The notes beneath the pieces were generated by a model, which saw nothing but the letters and a program-made list of their open reading frames with translations, had not been told where the DNA came from and did not search any database. 64,000 nucleotides of DNA from Candidatus Mycolicibacterium alkanivorans (GTDB lineage: Bacteria; Actinomycetota; Actinomycetes; Mycobacteriales; Mycobacteriaceae), in the NCBI RefSeq assembly GCF_022760805.1, contig NZ_JAIVFL010000001.1, positions 1,612,001 to 1,676,000 on the forward strand, written 5' to 3'. Each line of letters starts with the position of its first letter. Position 1 is the first letter of the stretch. This document shows positions 18,066-27,868 of the stretch, piece after piece. A program made the translations under genes and the position numbers.

Positions 18066-18704
18066 TCAGTTCATGTTCCAGGGTTCGCCGTAGGTGGTGA
18101 CGGAGTCACCGGCCTTGGAGATCAGCCGGGCGAAGGGGCGCAGCAGCACACCGCCGGCCGCACCGGTGACGGTGCCGTGGGCGTTGGCCACCGCCACCGA
18201 GCCGTTGGGGCCCGAGACGTCGACGGAGAAGGTGGCGACCTCCTGGATACCTGGGCCGTTGCCCAGATCCGCGCTGATCGACACACCCGGGAACAGGTTC
18301 GGGGTGATGACCGAGCCCAGCGGATTGAAGTTGCCCGGGGAGATGCTGGCGTCGTCGAGCAGGATGTTGGGGGTGGTGTAGCTGAAGTTGATGCCCACAC
18401 CCAGCGACCACGGGAAGCCGACCTGGTAGCCCAGCTCCAAGGTCCCCGCGAAGTCGTCGGCACCCGGGCCGACCACGCTGTAGACGGCCTTGCCGGAGTG
18501 GAACCACTCGCGGGTCAGCCGGTTGCGGTCCAGCGGGAACACACCGTCGAGGAAGGTGTCCCACTGCTGGATCGTCATGGTGCGGCCACCGCCGTCGACC
18601 AGACTCAGCTGATTGTCCAAACCTGCATGCGAGGTACCTGCCCCGGCGAACAACGCCGCCACGGCGGCGACCAACGCCACCAGCACTCGACCCACGTTTT
18701 TCAT
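18066..18704 (-). CDS. MspA-family outer-membrane porin
   Basis: A 212-residue precursor of an octameric mycomembrane porin for small hydrophilic solutes. ATG 18704 has AAGGGGG at 6 bases. The 27-residue signal peptide ends TSHA, and the mature protein begins GLDNQLSLVDG as in MspA. Most of the MspA sequence is retained (PLDRNRLTREWFHSG, GFPWSLGVGINFSYTTPNIL, TPNLFPGVSISADLGNGP, RPFARLI, C-terminal YGEPWNMN). At the constriction D90 and D91 are kept, but the D93 position is Ser (DDAS) and the E139 position is Asn. One residue is inserted after the constriction. It lies between dapC and the proline regulator, where M. tuberculosis has the pks3/pks4 lipid cluster. Gene number within the Msp family cannot be set. 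Confidence 0.95.
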   Translation of the reverse strand: MKNVGRVLVALVAAVAALFAGAGTSHAGLDNQLSLVDGGGRTMTIQQWDTFLDGVFPLDRNRLTREWFHSGKAVYSVVGPGADDFAGTLELGYQVGFPWSLGVGINFSYTTPNILLDDASISPGNFNPLGSVITPNLFPGVSISADLGNGPGIQEVATFSVDVSGPNGSVAVANAHGTVTGAAGGVLLRPFARLISKAGDSVTTYGEPWNMN

Positions 18705-18908
18705 GCTGACCCCCTTAGTGCATTGACGGTGAGTCCGGGGGGTCCCGCATTCACCGAGGTTTCTGGTGCATGCCCGGACTGGCGTGCTGACCCGACCGTG
18801 GATGGACATCCACAATGATGGGACTCACAACCAATCATGACAGATGCCTCATCGGCACCAGAAGCCACATCGTTACCGGTTCGCGCAGAAATTTTTCGCG
18901 GGACCGTG
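18705..18908. other. Intergenic leader region of the msp porin, with a 7-bp-arm palindrome
   Basis: About 200 bases lie between the porin start and the stop of the upstream regulator gene on the same strand. The only clear element is GTGGATG-GA-CATCCAC at 18798-18813, a perfect inverted repeat about 95 bases upstream of the porin ATG. It could be an operator or part of a long 5' leader. No terminator for the regulator is obvious. Confidence 0.4.
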
Positions 18909-20474
18909 TCAGGCGGTCGCTCGGAGGCTCACCGACAGCAGCAGCCGGACGTCCGGGTCGCCTAACGACGTGGCCATCACCTGTTCGATCCGGCGCACCC
19001 GATAGCGCACGGTGTTGGGGTGGACGTGCAGGGCGGCAGCGGCCGCCGCGACGTCACCGAAGCTGTCGAGGTAGGCCTCGAGGGTCTGGGCCAACACCGG
19101 CTCCTGCTCGCGCAGCCGGCGCACCCGCGGATCGACGAGTCGGTCATTGGCCCCGACGAGGGTGACGATCTCGTCGAGCAACACCGTGGTGCGTGCCTCG
19201 GCCAGCGTGGTCACCTGCCCGATGGCGACTGGATGGCGCTCGGCGCTGTCGAGCACCCGGTCGATCTCCCGGCGCGCGCCCGCCGCGGCGGCCAAGCCGG
19301 CCACCGGTGCGGCGATCACCGCCCGCAACTGCAGGGCCAGCTCGTTGTTGAGCTTGCCGATCGTCCCGCGGATCCAGGACACCACCGGCGCTGACCGCCC
19401 GGAGTCCGGTAACAGCACGTAGACCCGTGAGCCGTTCGAGGCGACCTGGGCATCGGGCCGAAATGCGCTGGCGCTCAACGCCAGAACGTCGGCGAGCCGG
19501 GGGTGGGCGGTGCGGCTGTCGAACCCGATCACCGCGGCCCGGCCGTCGACGGCCACGGCCAGTTCGCGGGCCAGCGCGGCAACGTCCGCATCGTCGGTGT
19601 CGGCCAGCCCCAGCACCTGCTGGACGGCCAGCAGATGGGCCGATGGCCGCGCGGCCTGCCGAGCCATAATGCGCGCGGCCAGTACCGCCGCGCCGCGAAG
19701 CACCTCCTCGGCGTCGTCGGCCAGCGGCCGGGAACCCTGCTGCACCCAGATGGTGCCCAGGTACGAGGGCTGAGTGTCCTGGCGGTGGATGCCGACGGCC
19801 AGTCGTGGCCGCAGACCCAACGCAGGCCGCTCGTCGACGCGCACCACCTCGCTGCCGGCCCGCAGGATGTCGAAGATGCCCCACTGCGCGATCCACTGCA
19901 GGTGCTCGGGCGGCCCGGCGCGGCCCAGAATCGACAGCCGGCGCAGTTCGTCGGCCTCGTCGTTGGAGGGCGAATAGGCGAGCACATGCGACTGCGCGTC
20001 CTCGATGCTGACCATGCCGTGCGTGCGGTCGGCGACCGATTGAGCCAACGCGAACAGGTCGGTGCCGGACTCCGACAGCGGATCGGCGCGGCGGTTCTCG
20101 AAAACGTGGTTGACCAGCCGGTAGAGCCGTTCCCAGCGGGCCTTGGGATCGACAGCGACGACGGCGGTGCCAACAGCACCGGCCCGGGCCACCACGGCAT
20201 CAGAGGGTTCCTTGACGAAGATCGCCGCCGGTGCGCCGTGGGCGGCCGTCTGCCGGTCGATCCAGCGGGTGGCATCGGCCTCGCCGACGCCGAGCAGGAA
20301 GAACACGTCGGCCGACCCCGCGCTCACCGACAGGCCCAACCGCACATCGTCGGAATCGATCAGCGCCGCCGACCGCACCGGCAGGTCCAAGCCCCGCGGC
20401 GCCTCCACGAGTCGGACCAGCGTCGCATCCAGGGCCAACACCAGCTGCCCCAGGCCAACGCCCGTCCCGCGCAT
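18909..20474 (-). CDS. PucR/CdaR-type transcriptional regulator of proline use
   Basis: A 521-residue regulator starting at ATG 20474 (MRGTGVGLGQLV). The N-terminal part contains the PucR-like region (ALAQSVADRTHGMVSIED and a GAF-like stretch), and the C-terminus has the HTH_30 DNA-binding domain (YLDSFGDVAAAAAALHVH, then NTVRYRVRRIEQV). It is divergent from pruA-pruB across 84 bases and corresponds to Rv1186c, described as an activator of proline catabolism. TAGGAT at 20483-20488 on its own strand ends 8 bases before the ATG, suggesting a near-leaderless transcript. Effector unknown from the sequence; proline or pyrroline-5-carboxylate is the natural guess. Confidence 0.88.
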   Translation of the reverse strand: MRGTGVGLGQLVLALDATLVRLVEAPRGLDLPVRSAALIDSDDVRLGLSVSAGSADVFFLLGVGEADATRWIDRQTAAHGAPAAIFVKEPSDAVVARAGAVGTAVVAVDPKARWERLYRLVNHVFENRRADPLSESGTDLFALAQSVADRTHGMVSIEDAQSHVLAYSPSNDEADELRRLSILGRAGPPEHLQWIAQWGIFDILRAGSEVVRVDERPALGLRPRLAVGIHRQDTQPSYLGTIWVQQGSRPLADDAEEVLRGAAVLAARIMARQAARPSAHLLAVQQVLGLADTDDADVAALARELAVAVDGRAAVIGFDSRTAHPRLADVLALSASAFRPDAQVASNGSRVYVLLPDSGRSAPVVSWIRGTIGKLNNELALQLRAVIAAPVAGLAAAAGARREIDRVLDSAERHPVAIGQVTTLAEARTTVLLDEIVTLVGANDRLVDPRVRRLREQEPVLAQTLEAYLDSFGDVAAAAAALHVHPNTVRYRVRRIEQVMATSLGDPDVRLLLSVSLRATA

Positions 20475-20480
20475 GTTGTC

Positions 20481-20500
20481 CGATCCTACTAGCAAGATCG
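20481..20500. promoter_or_regulatory. Promoter and possible operator between the regulator and pruA
   Basis: CGATC (20481-20485) and GATCG (20496-20500) form an inverted repeat with a 10-bp spacer, overlapping the TAGGAT -10 hexamer (20483-20488, minus strand) of the regulator gene. It is a candidate autoregulatory site. Confidence 0.35.
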
Positions 20501-20558
20501 GTAACTACTGTCGCATCGGCCAACAGTATGTGGTCGAGCCCAGGCGATCCTGTTGTGC

Positions 20559-22189
<1,631 letters not shown>

Positions 22190-22190
<1 letters not shown>

Positions 22191-23152
22191 TGAGTGCCCT
22201 CTTCACGCGGGCTGCCCGCCCGGCGATCCTGGCGGCCAGCCGCTCAGAGCGTCTGCGGCACACCGCCGAACGGACGCCCGTCGCCCGTGACGTGGTGCGC
22301 CGCTTCGTTCCCGGCGAGACCATCGAGGACGCGCTGGGCGCTGTCACCGTGCTGCGCGACACCGACCGGCTGGTCAGCATCGACTACCTCGGCGAGGACG
22401 TCACCGACACCGACACCGCCGAAGCCACCGCCACGGCCTACCTGCAACTGCTCGACGCACTCGGCGCCGGTTCCGACGGCAGCGGGGCGGTACGGCCGCT
22501 GGAGGTCTCGTTGAAGCTCTCGGCCTTGGGCCAGGCGCTGCCCAAGGACGGCGACAAGATCGCCCTGGACAACGCGCACACCATCTGCCAACGCGCACAG
22601 CAGGTGGGCGCCTGGGTGACCGTCGACGCCGAGGACCACACCACCACCGACTCGACGCTGTCGATCGTGCGGGATCTGCGCACCGAGTTCGACTGGCTGG
22701 GGACGGTTCTGCAGGCCTACCTCAAGCGCACCGAGGCCGACTGCGCCGAGTTCGCCGCCGCCGGCGCCCGGATCCGGCTGTGCAAGGGCGCCTACGACGA
22801 GCCCGCCGCGGTGGCCTATCGCGATCCCGCCGAGGTCACCGAGTCCTATCTGCGCTGCCTGCGAATCCTGATGGGCGGCAACGGCTATCCAATGGTCGCC
22901 TCGCACGACCCGGCGATCATCGCCGAGGTTCCCGGTCTGGCACGCGAATTCGGGCGTGGCGCAGACCGATTCGAATACCAGATGCTGTACGGCATCCGCG
23001 ACGGCGAGCAGCGGCGGCTTGCCGCCGAGGGAAACCACGTCCGGGTCTACGTACCGTTCGGGACCCAGTGGTACGGCTACTTCGTGCGCCGACTTGCCGA
23101 ACGCCCGGCCAACCTGATGTTCTTCCTACGAGCACTTTCGCACCGGCACTGA
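22190..23152 (+). CDS. pruB: Proline dehydrogenase
   Basis: FAD-dependent monofunctional proline dehydrogenase (320 residues), the first step of proline catabolism, delivering pyrroline-5-carboxylate to PruA. Family features are the substrate/FAD barrel strands VSLKLSALGQALP, WVTVDAEDHT, RIRLCKGAYDEP, ASHD and FEYQMLYGIRD, and the C-terminal YVPFGTQWYGYFVRRLAERP. ATG 22190 overlaps the pruA stop; GTG 22187 would add one residue. The last 27 bases overlap the 3' end of the convergent acyltransferase gene. Also known as putA, Rv1188. Confidence 0.95.
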
Positions 23153-24418
23153 GGTGAATGGGGGCGCCGCCGCGATCAATGCGGCGCCCACCACGAACCA
23201 CCCTGCCGTCGCGACCGGGAATCTGCCGCCGGGCGCGAAACCGAGGATGGCGATCTCGGTGAGCGCGGCGGCCACCGCCACCGTGCCGGCGATCAACATG
23301 ACGCCGGTCAACGCCGCGGGGATCGGGGTCGTCACGGTCGGCAGCGGCGCGGCGAAAAGCCTTCGCCCCCAATACAGGAACATCATCTCCACCGACGCGA
23401 CGACGGCGAGTATCGCCACCCATTCCAGCCGGAACAGCCACCACTCGCTCGACCCGAGCGCGGGCTGCGGCAGCAGGCCCGTCGGGTAGCCCGCCAGCGC
23501 CACGACGACCACTGGAACCATGTGCCACAGGTAGAGCGCCATCACGTTGTCGTTGGCCACCGCCAGCAGCCGTTGCGCGCGAACGGAATGCAGCGCACGG
23601 TTGACGGCGGGCGCGGCTGCCAGCACCAGCCCGGCCTCGGTGCAGCCGAGCGCCAGCAGCGCCAGGTTCGGTGGTGAGGTGTTGTTGACCGCCGCGCCGG
23701 GAACGCCGATCATGCTCACCGGGTATGGTCCCAGGCCGACCAGCAGGCCGAGGGCGACCGCCGAGACGATTGCCACGGCCACCGCGGCGCGCCCGCGCAA
23801 CATGCCGTCCTGCCAGGCGATCCCCAATTGGTAGAGCACCGTCCACGGCAGCAGATAGTTCAGCCAGCCGAGATAGGGCACGTGCGCACCCAGGGTCGCC
23901 GCGTCGAGCGCGGCCACCACCACGACCATCACCGCCGGCACCCACAGACCCCAGCGCCGGTGCCCGGCCACCGCGACCGGAGTCAACGCCACCACCAACA
24001 CGAAGACGCCCAGGAACCACAGGTGCATGGCCACCGCCCACGCGCCGAAGTCCAACTCCGCACCCGCAACCCCCAAGGCCGCGAGCACCGCCACGACCAG
24101 AAGGACGACCACGACATACACCGCCGTCGGTCCGACGGGGCGGGCCAGGCGGCGGCGCAGCCATGCCTGTCGGGACTCCTCGGACAACCGATGTCCCCAC
24201 GAGACCGCACTGGCGTACCCAGCCACCACGAAGAACACCGGGACCACCTGGAAGATCCACGTCAACCATCGCGTCCACGGCATGTCGACCAGCGGGTTCT
24301 CCCGCCAGAACGCCCCGTCGCTGAACGTCAGGCAGGCCATCACCCAGTGGCCCACGACGATGAGCACCAGCGCGATCACACGGTAGAGATCCATCGCATG
24401 ATTACGGTTGCCGGGCAT
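23126..24418 (-). CDS. Acyltransferase family 3 membrane protein
   Basis: A 430-residue integral membrane protein with about ten hydrophobic helices. The N-terminus MDLYRVIALVLIVVGHWVMA carries the family's characteristic Arg and His (R-x-n-H), followed by PVFFVVAGYASAVSW. Such proteins O-acylate sugars or lipids at the membrane; the acceptor here is unknown. It starts only 4 bases after the stop of an upstream gene for a secreted protein, so the two form an operon. Its 3' end overlaps pruB by 27 bases. It replaces the sigI region found after Rv1188 in M. tuberculosis. Confidence 0.85.
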   Translation of the reverse strand: MPGNRNHAMDLYRVIALVLIVVGHWVMACLTFSDGAFWRENPLVDMPWTRWLTWIFQVVPVFFVVAGYASAVSWGHRLSEESRQAWLRRRLARPVGPTAVYVVVVLLVVAVLAALGVAGAELDFGAWAVAMHLWFLGVFVLVVALTPVAVAGHRRWGLWVPAVMVVVVAALDAATLGAHVPYLGWLNYLLPWTVLYQLGIAWQDGMLRGRAAVAVAIVSAVALGLLVGLGPYPVSMIGVPGAAVNNTSPPNLALLALGCTEAGLVLAAAPAVNRALHSVRAQRLLAVANDNVMALYLWHMVPVVVVALAGYPTGLLPQPALGSSEWWLFRLEWVAILAVVASVEMMFLYWGRRLFAAPLPTVTTPIPAALTGVMLIAGTVAVAAALTEIAILGFAPGGRFPVATAGWFVVGAALIAAAPPFTSVPVRKCS

Positions 24419-24421
24419 TCG

Positions 24422-24931
24422 TCAGGCCGGGAACGCCGCGACAGGCATCACGACGCTGCCTCGGCACGGGCCCTGTGCGATGTCGGTGTGCCAGGTGCCG
24501 CGCAGCGAGCCGTCGGGCTGAGGCGCATAGAACGCCCACGACGTCGCGGGGCTCCATTTCTTCTGATTGCCGTCACCCAGGAAACAGTCCCACGCCCAGT
24601 CGTAGGTGGTGGCCCACTCCGAGCCGTTCCAAGTGTAGCGGGTGGGCTGGGGGATGGTCGGGTTGCTCGGCGCTGGCCCGTCGACCACTGTGGCCACGCA
24701 GGCGGCCGTCGAGCAACCGGTCGACAGGGTGAAGGTGGCTCCGAAGTCGTTCTCCTTCTGCCGGCTCGCCGGGCTGGTGCCCGCCTTCTGCGAGGCGTAG
24801 GTCACCATCTGGTAGCGCCCGTTCCAGGCCTGCGGCGCGGCCTGCGCCGAGGCCGGGCTGACCACCCCTGCAGCGCAGATCGTCGCCACGGCCGTCAACA
24901 TGACACCCAAGCTGCGCCTGCCGGCCCTCAT
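24422..24931 (-). CDS. Secreted protein with four cysteines, unknown function
   Basis: A 169-residue protein with an N-terminal signal peptide (residues 1-33, ending AQAA-PQ) and a compact mature domain beginning WNGRYQMVTYASQKAGTSP. Four Cys in the mature part (STGCSTAACVATV, AWDCFLGDG, QGPCRGSV) could form two disulfides. Aromatic and Gly-rich strands (YTWNGSEWATTYDWAW, GSLRGTWHTDI) suggest a small beta domain. AGAGGGG precedes ATG 24931. The downstream acyltransferase gene follows within 4 bases, so both may act on the same envelope component. I do not recognise the family name. Confidence 0.75.
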   Translation of the reverse strand: MRAGRRSLGVMLTAVATICAAGVVSPASAQAAPQAWNGRYQMVTYASQKAGTSPASRQKENDFGATFTLSTGCSTAACVATVVDGPAPSNPTIPQPTRYTWNGSEWATTYDWAWDCFLGDGNQKKWSPATSWAFYAPQPDGSLRGTWHTDIAQGPCRGSVVMPVAAFPA

Positions 24932-25054
24932 ATCCCCTCTAAACGTCGCGGTTCTGCGAACAATCAGCCTAGGCGTCAGTTGTCTCCGAACAGCGTCTGC
25001 ACCAAGGGGTGTCCGGTCCGATCGTGATGCAACCCTGACCGCACCGTTATCGCC

Positions 25055-25597
25055 TCACCCGTTGCGTTCGGTGAGCAGCAACTGAGCGTAGGCGGCGATC
25101 GACTGGGCGTCGGTGATCTCGCCGGAGACGATCATCTGCTCCACCCTGGACCGGTCGAACCACTGGCAATGCATGTCCCGCTCCTCGTGCTCGCGATCCG
25201 GCTCGCCCTCACAGATGTCGGTGGCCAGGAACACCCAGCCGCGCTGACTACTCATGCCCGGGGCCACGTCGAGGCGCCCGAGCACCACCATCGACCCCGC
25301 GCGCAGTCCGGTCTCCTCCCTGAGCTCGCGGGCCGCAAGCTCGGTGGGCTCGAGCTCGGCCCGGCCGGGGGCGGTGCCCTGCGGGAACTCCCAGCGCCGC
25401 GCACCCAGCGGGTAGCGGAACTGTTCCACCAGAGCCATCCGGTCGCCGTCGATGGCGATGACCAGCGCGTAGGCCGGCTTGTCGATGACCCCGTAGATGC
25501 CGGCGGAGCCGTCCGGGCGGCGAATATCGTCCTCACGGACGGTCATCCAGGCGTTGCGGTAGACCTCGCGGGACGAGATGCGGGTGATGGGCTGCAC
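25055..25597 (-). CDS. NUDIX hydrolase, ADP-ribose pyrophosphatase-like
   Basis: A 180-residue NUDIX protein of the nucleoside-diphosphate-sugar type. LVEQFRYPLGARRWEFPQGT leads into a box ending ARELREETGL, with a slightly longer spacing before REL than the textbook motif. DVAPGMSSQRGWVFLATD resembles the substrate loop of ADP-ribose hydrolases. GTG 25597 (VQPITRISSREVYRNAW) is chosen because GATACT ends 6 bases before it. The frame is open further upstream into fadD36 but that part is Arg/Pro noise. Divergent from fadD36. Confidence 0.85.
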   Translation of the reverse strand: MQPITRISSREVYRNAWMTVREDDIRRPDGSAGIYGVIDKPAYALVIAIDGDRMALVEQFRYPLGARRWEFPQGTAPGRAELEPTELAARELREETGLRAGSMVVLGRLDVAPGMSSQRGWVFLATDICEGEPDREHEERDMHCQWFDRSRVEQMIVSGEITDAQSIAAYAQLLLTERNG

Positions 25598-25603
25598 AGC
25601 TTC

Positions 25604-25609
25604 AGTATC
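25604..25609 (-). promoter_or_regulatory. -10-like hexamer for a leaderless NUDIX transcript
   Basis: GATACT on the minus strand keeps the conserved A at position 2 and T at position 6 and ends 6 bases before GTG 25597. Confidence 0.4.
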
Positions 25610-25613
25610 GGGG

Positions 25614-25619
25614 TAGCCT
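25614..25619 (+). promoter_or_regulatory. -10 hexamer for a leaderless fadD36 transcript
   Basis: TAGCCT ends 7 bases before GTG 25627. Only 4 bases separate it from the divergent NUDIX -10. Confidence 0.55.
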
Positions 25620-25626
25620 CGCTGAC

Positions 25627-27033
25627 GTGCTGCTGGCCTCGCTGAATCCGGCCGCCGTCGCGGCCCGGGCCGACATCGTCGACGCGGTGCGCATCGACGG
25701 CGCGGTGCTCTCGCGCAGCGACCTGGTGGGTGCGGCGACCTCGGTGGCCGAGCGGGTCGGCGGGGCGTACCGGATCGCAATTCTGGCCACGCCCACCGCG
25801 ACGACCGTGCTGGCCGTCACCGGCTGTCTGATCGCCGGGGTGCCCTTTGTGCCGGTGCCCGCCGACGTCGGGGCAGCCGAGCGGGCGCACATACTCACCG
25901 ACTCCGGGGCGCAGGCCTGGCTGGGGGAGAAGCCCGCCGAGCCGGGCGGCCTGCCGCATGTGCCGGTGCGTCTGCATGCCCGCTCGTGGCACCGCCACCC
26001 CGAGCCGTCACCGCAGAGCACCGCAATGGTGATGTACACCTCGGGCACCACCGGGCTGCCCAAGGGCGTGCTGATCAGCCGACGGGCGATCGCCGCCGAC
26101 ATCGACGCCCTGGCCGCGGCATGGCAATGGACCGCCGAGGACACCCTGGTGCACGGGCTGCCGCTGTTCCACGTCCACGGCCTGGTGCTCGGTCTGCTCG
26201 GGTCGCTGCGAGTGGGAAACCGCTTCGTGCACACCGGGAAACCGACAGCCGAGACGTATGCCGCCGCCGGGGGAACGTTGTACTTCGGCGTGCCGACGGT
26301 GTGGTCGCGGGTGGTGGCCGACGCCGACGCCGCGGCGGCGCTGTCCTCAGCGCGGCTGCTGGTCTCCGGCAGTGCGCCGTTGCCCGTCCCGGTCTTCGAC
26401 CGGTTGGCCGAACTGACCGGGCATGCACCGGTCGAGCGGTACGGCAGCACCGAGTCGCTGATCACCATCAGCACCAGGGCCGACGGGGATCGCCGCCCCG
26501 GTTGGGTCGGCCTGCCGCTGGCCGGTGTGCAGACCCGGCTGCGTCGCGAGGACGGTTCGGTGGCCCCGCATGACGGAGAGACCATCGGCAGCCTGCAGGT
26601 TCGCACGCCGACGCTGTTCGACGGATACCTCAACCGGCCCGAGGCCACCGCGGAGGCGTTCGAGGCGGACGGCTGGTATCGCACCGGGGACGCAGCCGTC
26701 ATCGACGAGGGCGGTACGCACCGCATCGTCGGCAGGGAGTCGGTGGACCTGATCAAGTCCGGTGGCTACCGGATCGGCGCCGGCGAGGTGGAGACGGTGC
26801 TGCTGGGTCATCCCGGGGTGGCCGAGGTTGCCGTGGTGGGACTGCCCGACGAGGACCTCGGACAGCGCATCGTCGCCTTCGTGGTCGGTGACGCGGCGCC
26901 CGATGAGCTTATTTCCTTTGTAGCCGAACAGCTTTCGGTGCACAAACGACCGCGTGAGGTGCGGCTGGTCGACGCCCTGCCGCGCAACGCGATGGGCAAA
27001 GTGGTCAAGAAGGAGTTGATGACGTGGGGCTGA
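25627..27033 (+). CDS. fadD36: FadD36, acyl-CoA synthetase
   Basis: A 468-residue ANL-superfamily enzyme that activates a carboxylic acid via acyl-AMP. The P-loop reads MYTSGTTGLPKG (residues about 138-149), followed by VERYGSTE, GWYRTGDAA and the hinge GRESVDLIKSGGYRIGAGEVE. The catalytic Lys is in NAMGKVVKK near the C-terminus. It is shorter than typical long-chain FadD proteins, which fits a short or medium-chain or malonyl-type substrate, but the substrate cannot be read from sequence. Start at GTG 25627 by the -10 spacing. Its last codons overlap the remnant VOC gene by 10 bases. Confidence 0.92.
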   Translation: MLLASLNPAAVAARADIVDAVRIDGAVLSRSDLVGAATSVAERVGGAYRIAILATPTATTVLAVTGCLIAGVPFVPVPADVGAAERAHILTDSGAQAWLGEKPAEPGGLPHVPVRLHARSWHRHPEPSPQSTAMVMYTSGTTGLPKGVLISRRAIAADIDALAAAWQWTAEDTLVHGLPLFHVHGLVLGLLGSLRVGNRFVHTGKPTAETYAAAGGTLYFGVPTVWSRVVADADAAAALSSARLLVSGSAPLPVPVFDRLAELTGHAPVERYGSTESLITISTRADGDRRPGWVGLPLAGVQTRLRREDGSVAPHDGETIGSLQVRTPTLFDGYLNRPEATAEAFEADGWYRTGDAAVIDEGGTHRIVGRESVDLIKSGGYRIGAGEVETVLLGHPGVAEVAVVGLPDEDLGQRIVAFVVGDAAPDELISFVAEQLSVHKRPREVRLVDALPRNAMGKVVKKELMTWG

Positions 27034-27200
27034 GGTTCAGCGAGATCTGCATCGACGCGCACGACATCGACGTGCCGGCGGCCTGGTGGTCGTGCGTGCT
27101 CGGCTGGCCCGCCGAGCCGACCGACGACGGCGATGTGATCTTGCGCGCACCGGCCGGGGCCCGGGCCGGACTGGGCGAGCAGACCTGGGTGGTGGACTGA
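27024..27200 (+). pseudogene. Remnant of a VOC (glyoxalase-like) domain protein
   Basis: GTG 27024 overlaps the end of fadD36 and encodes GLRFSEICIDAHDIDVPAAW then SCVLGWPAEPTDDGDVILRA, a good N-terminal VOC module. It then jumps to GLGEQTWVVD and stops. Intact relatives have about 50 residues between these parts and continue with a DPEGNEF segment. The gene therefore seems to have lost its middle and its C-terminus, leaving 58 codons. The short product lacks most metal-binding positions and is probably non-functional. Coupling to fadD36 suggests the intact ancestor was in its operon. Confidence 0.6.
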
Positions 27201-27255
27201 CGTCGAACCCGGTCACCAACGGCGGCTGAGGCGGGGGCAGGTCGCAACCGGGGGA

Positions 27256-27261
27256 TATAGT
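27256..27261 (+). promoter_or_regulatory. Candidate -10 hexamer for the DUF5078-like gene
   Basis: TATAGT fits TANNNT well and gives a leader of about 45 bases that includes the GGAGAG ribosome-binding site. No -35 box is visible. Confidence 0.45.
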
Positions 27262-27311
27262 GAGCAAGGCTAATCGTTCAGGTGCCCCGAACCGATGAGG
27301 TAGGAGAGATC

Positions 27312-27782
27312 ATGACTGGACTTCCGGATCGCGCGACGCGAGCGGCTCTCACCCTCGTCGCGGCGGCTATCGCGGGCCTGAGCGCGGCCGGCCCCGCCGC
27401 CGCCGACGCCAGCGACGACTACCCGATCCCGCACCGGATGATCATCACGCAGTGTGACACCGAGCAGTACATGGCGGCGGCCCGCGACACCAGCCCCATC
27501 TACTTCGAGCGCTACATGATCGACCGCAGCAACCGGCCGGCCGACATCCAGCAGATGGCCGAGGACCGAATCCACTGGTTCTTCTCCCTCGATGCCGCCG
27601 CGCGGCGTCAGTACTCCGAGGACACCGCCACCAACGTCTACTACGAGCAGGTGGCCACCCACTGGGGTAACTGGGCCAAGCTGTTCTTCAACAACAAGGG
27701 CGTGGTGGCCAAGGCGACCGACGTCTGCATGAACTATCCCGCCGGTGACATGTCGGTGTGGGACTGGCCCGTCGCCAGATAG
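27312..27782 (+). CDS. Secreted protein, DUF5078-like
   Basis: A 156-residue exported protein starting at ATG 27312 with AGGAGAG just upstream. The signal peptide ends PAAADA-SDD. The mature domain ([73 protein letters not shown]) is helical and has two Cys (about 59 and 151) that could pair. I associate this sequence with the mycobacterial DUF5078 family, from memory. Function unknown. It sits between fadD36 and dapD, where M. tuberculosis carries PE13-PPE18-esxK-esxL. Convergent with dapD, 86 bases apart. Confidence 0.8.
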   Translation: MTGLPDRATRAALTLVAAAIAGLSAAGPAAADASDDYPIPHRMIITQCDTEQYMAAARDTSPIYFERYMIDRSNRPADIQQMAEDRIHWFFSLDAAARRQYSEDTATNVYYEQVATHWGNWAKLFFNNKGVVAKATDVCMNYPAGDMSVWDWPVAR

Positions 27783-27868
27783 CAGCGCTTGAGCGGGACT
27801 GTGTGTACCAATGGCGCCGGCCGCGGCGTGCCGGGGATGAAACCGACGCTCGGCGACGAGGCACCGCG

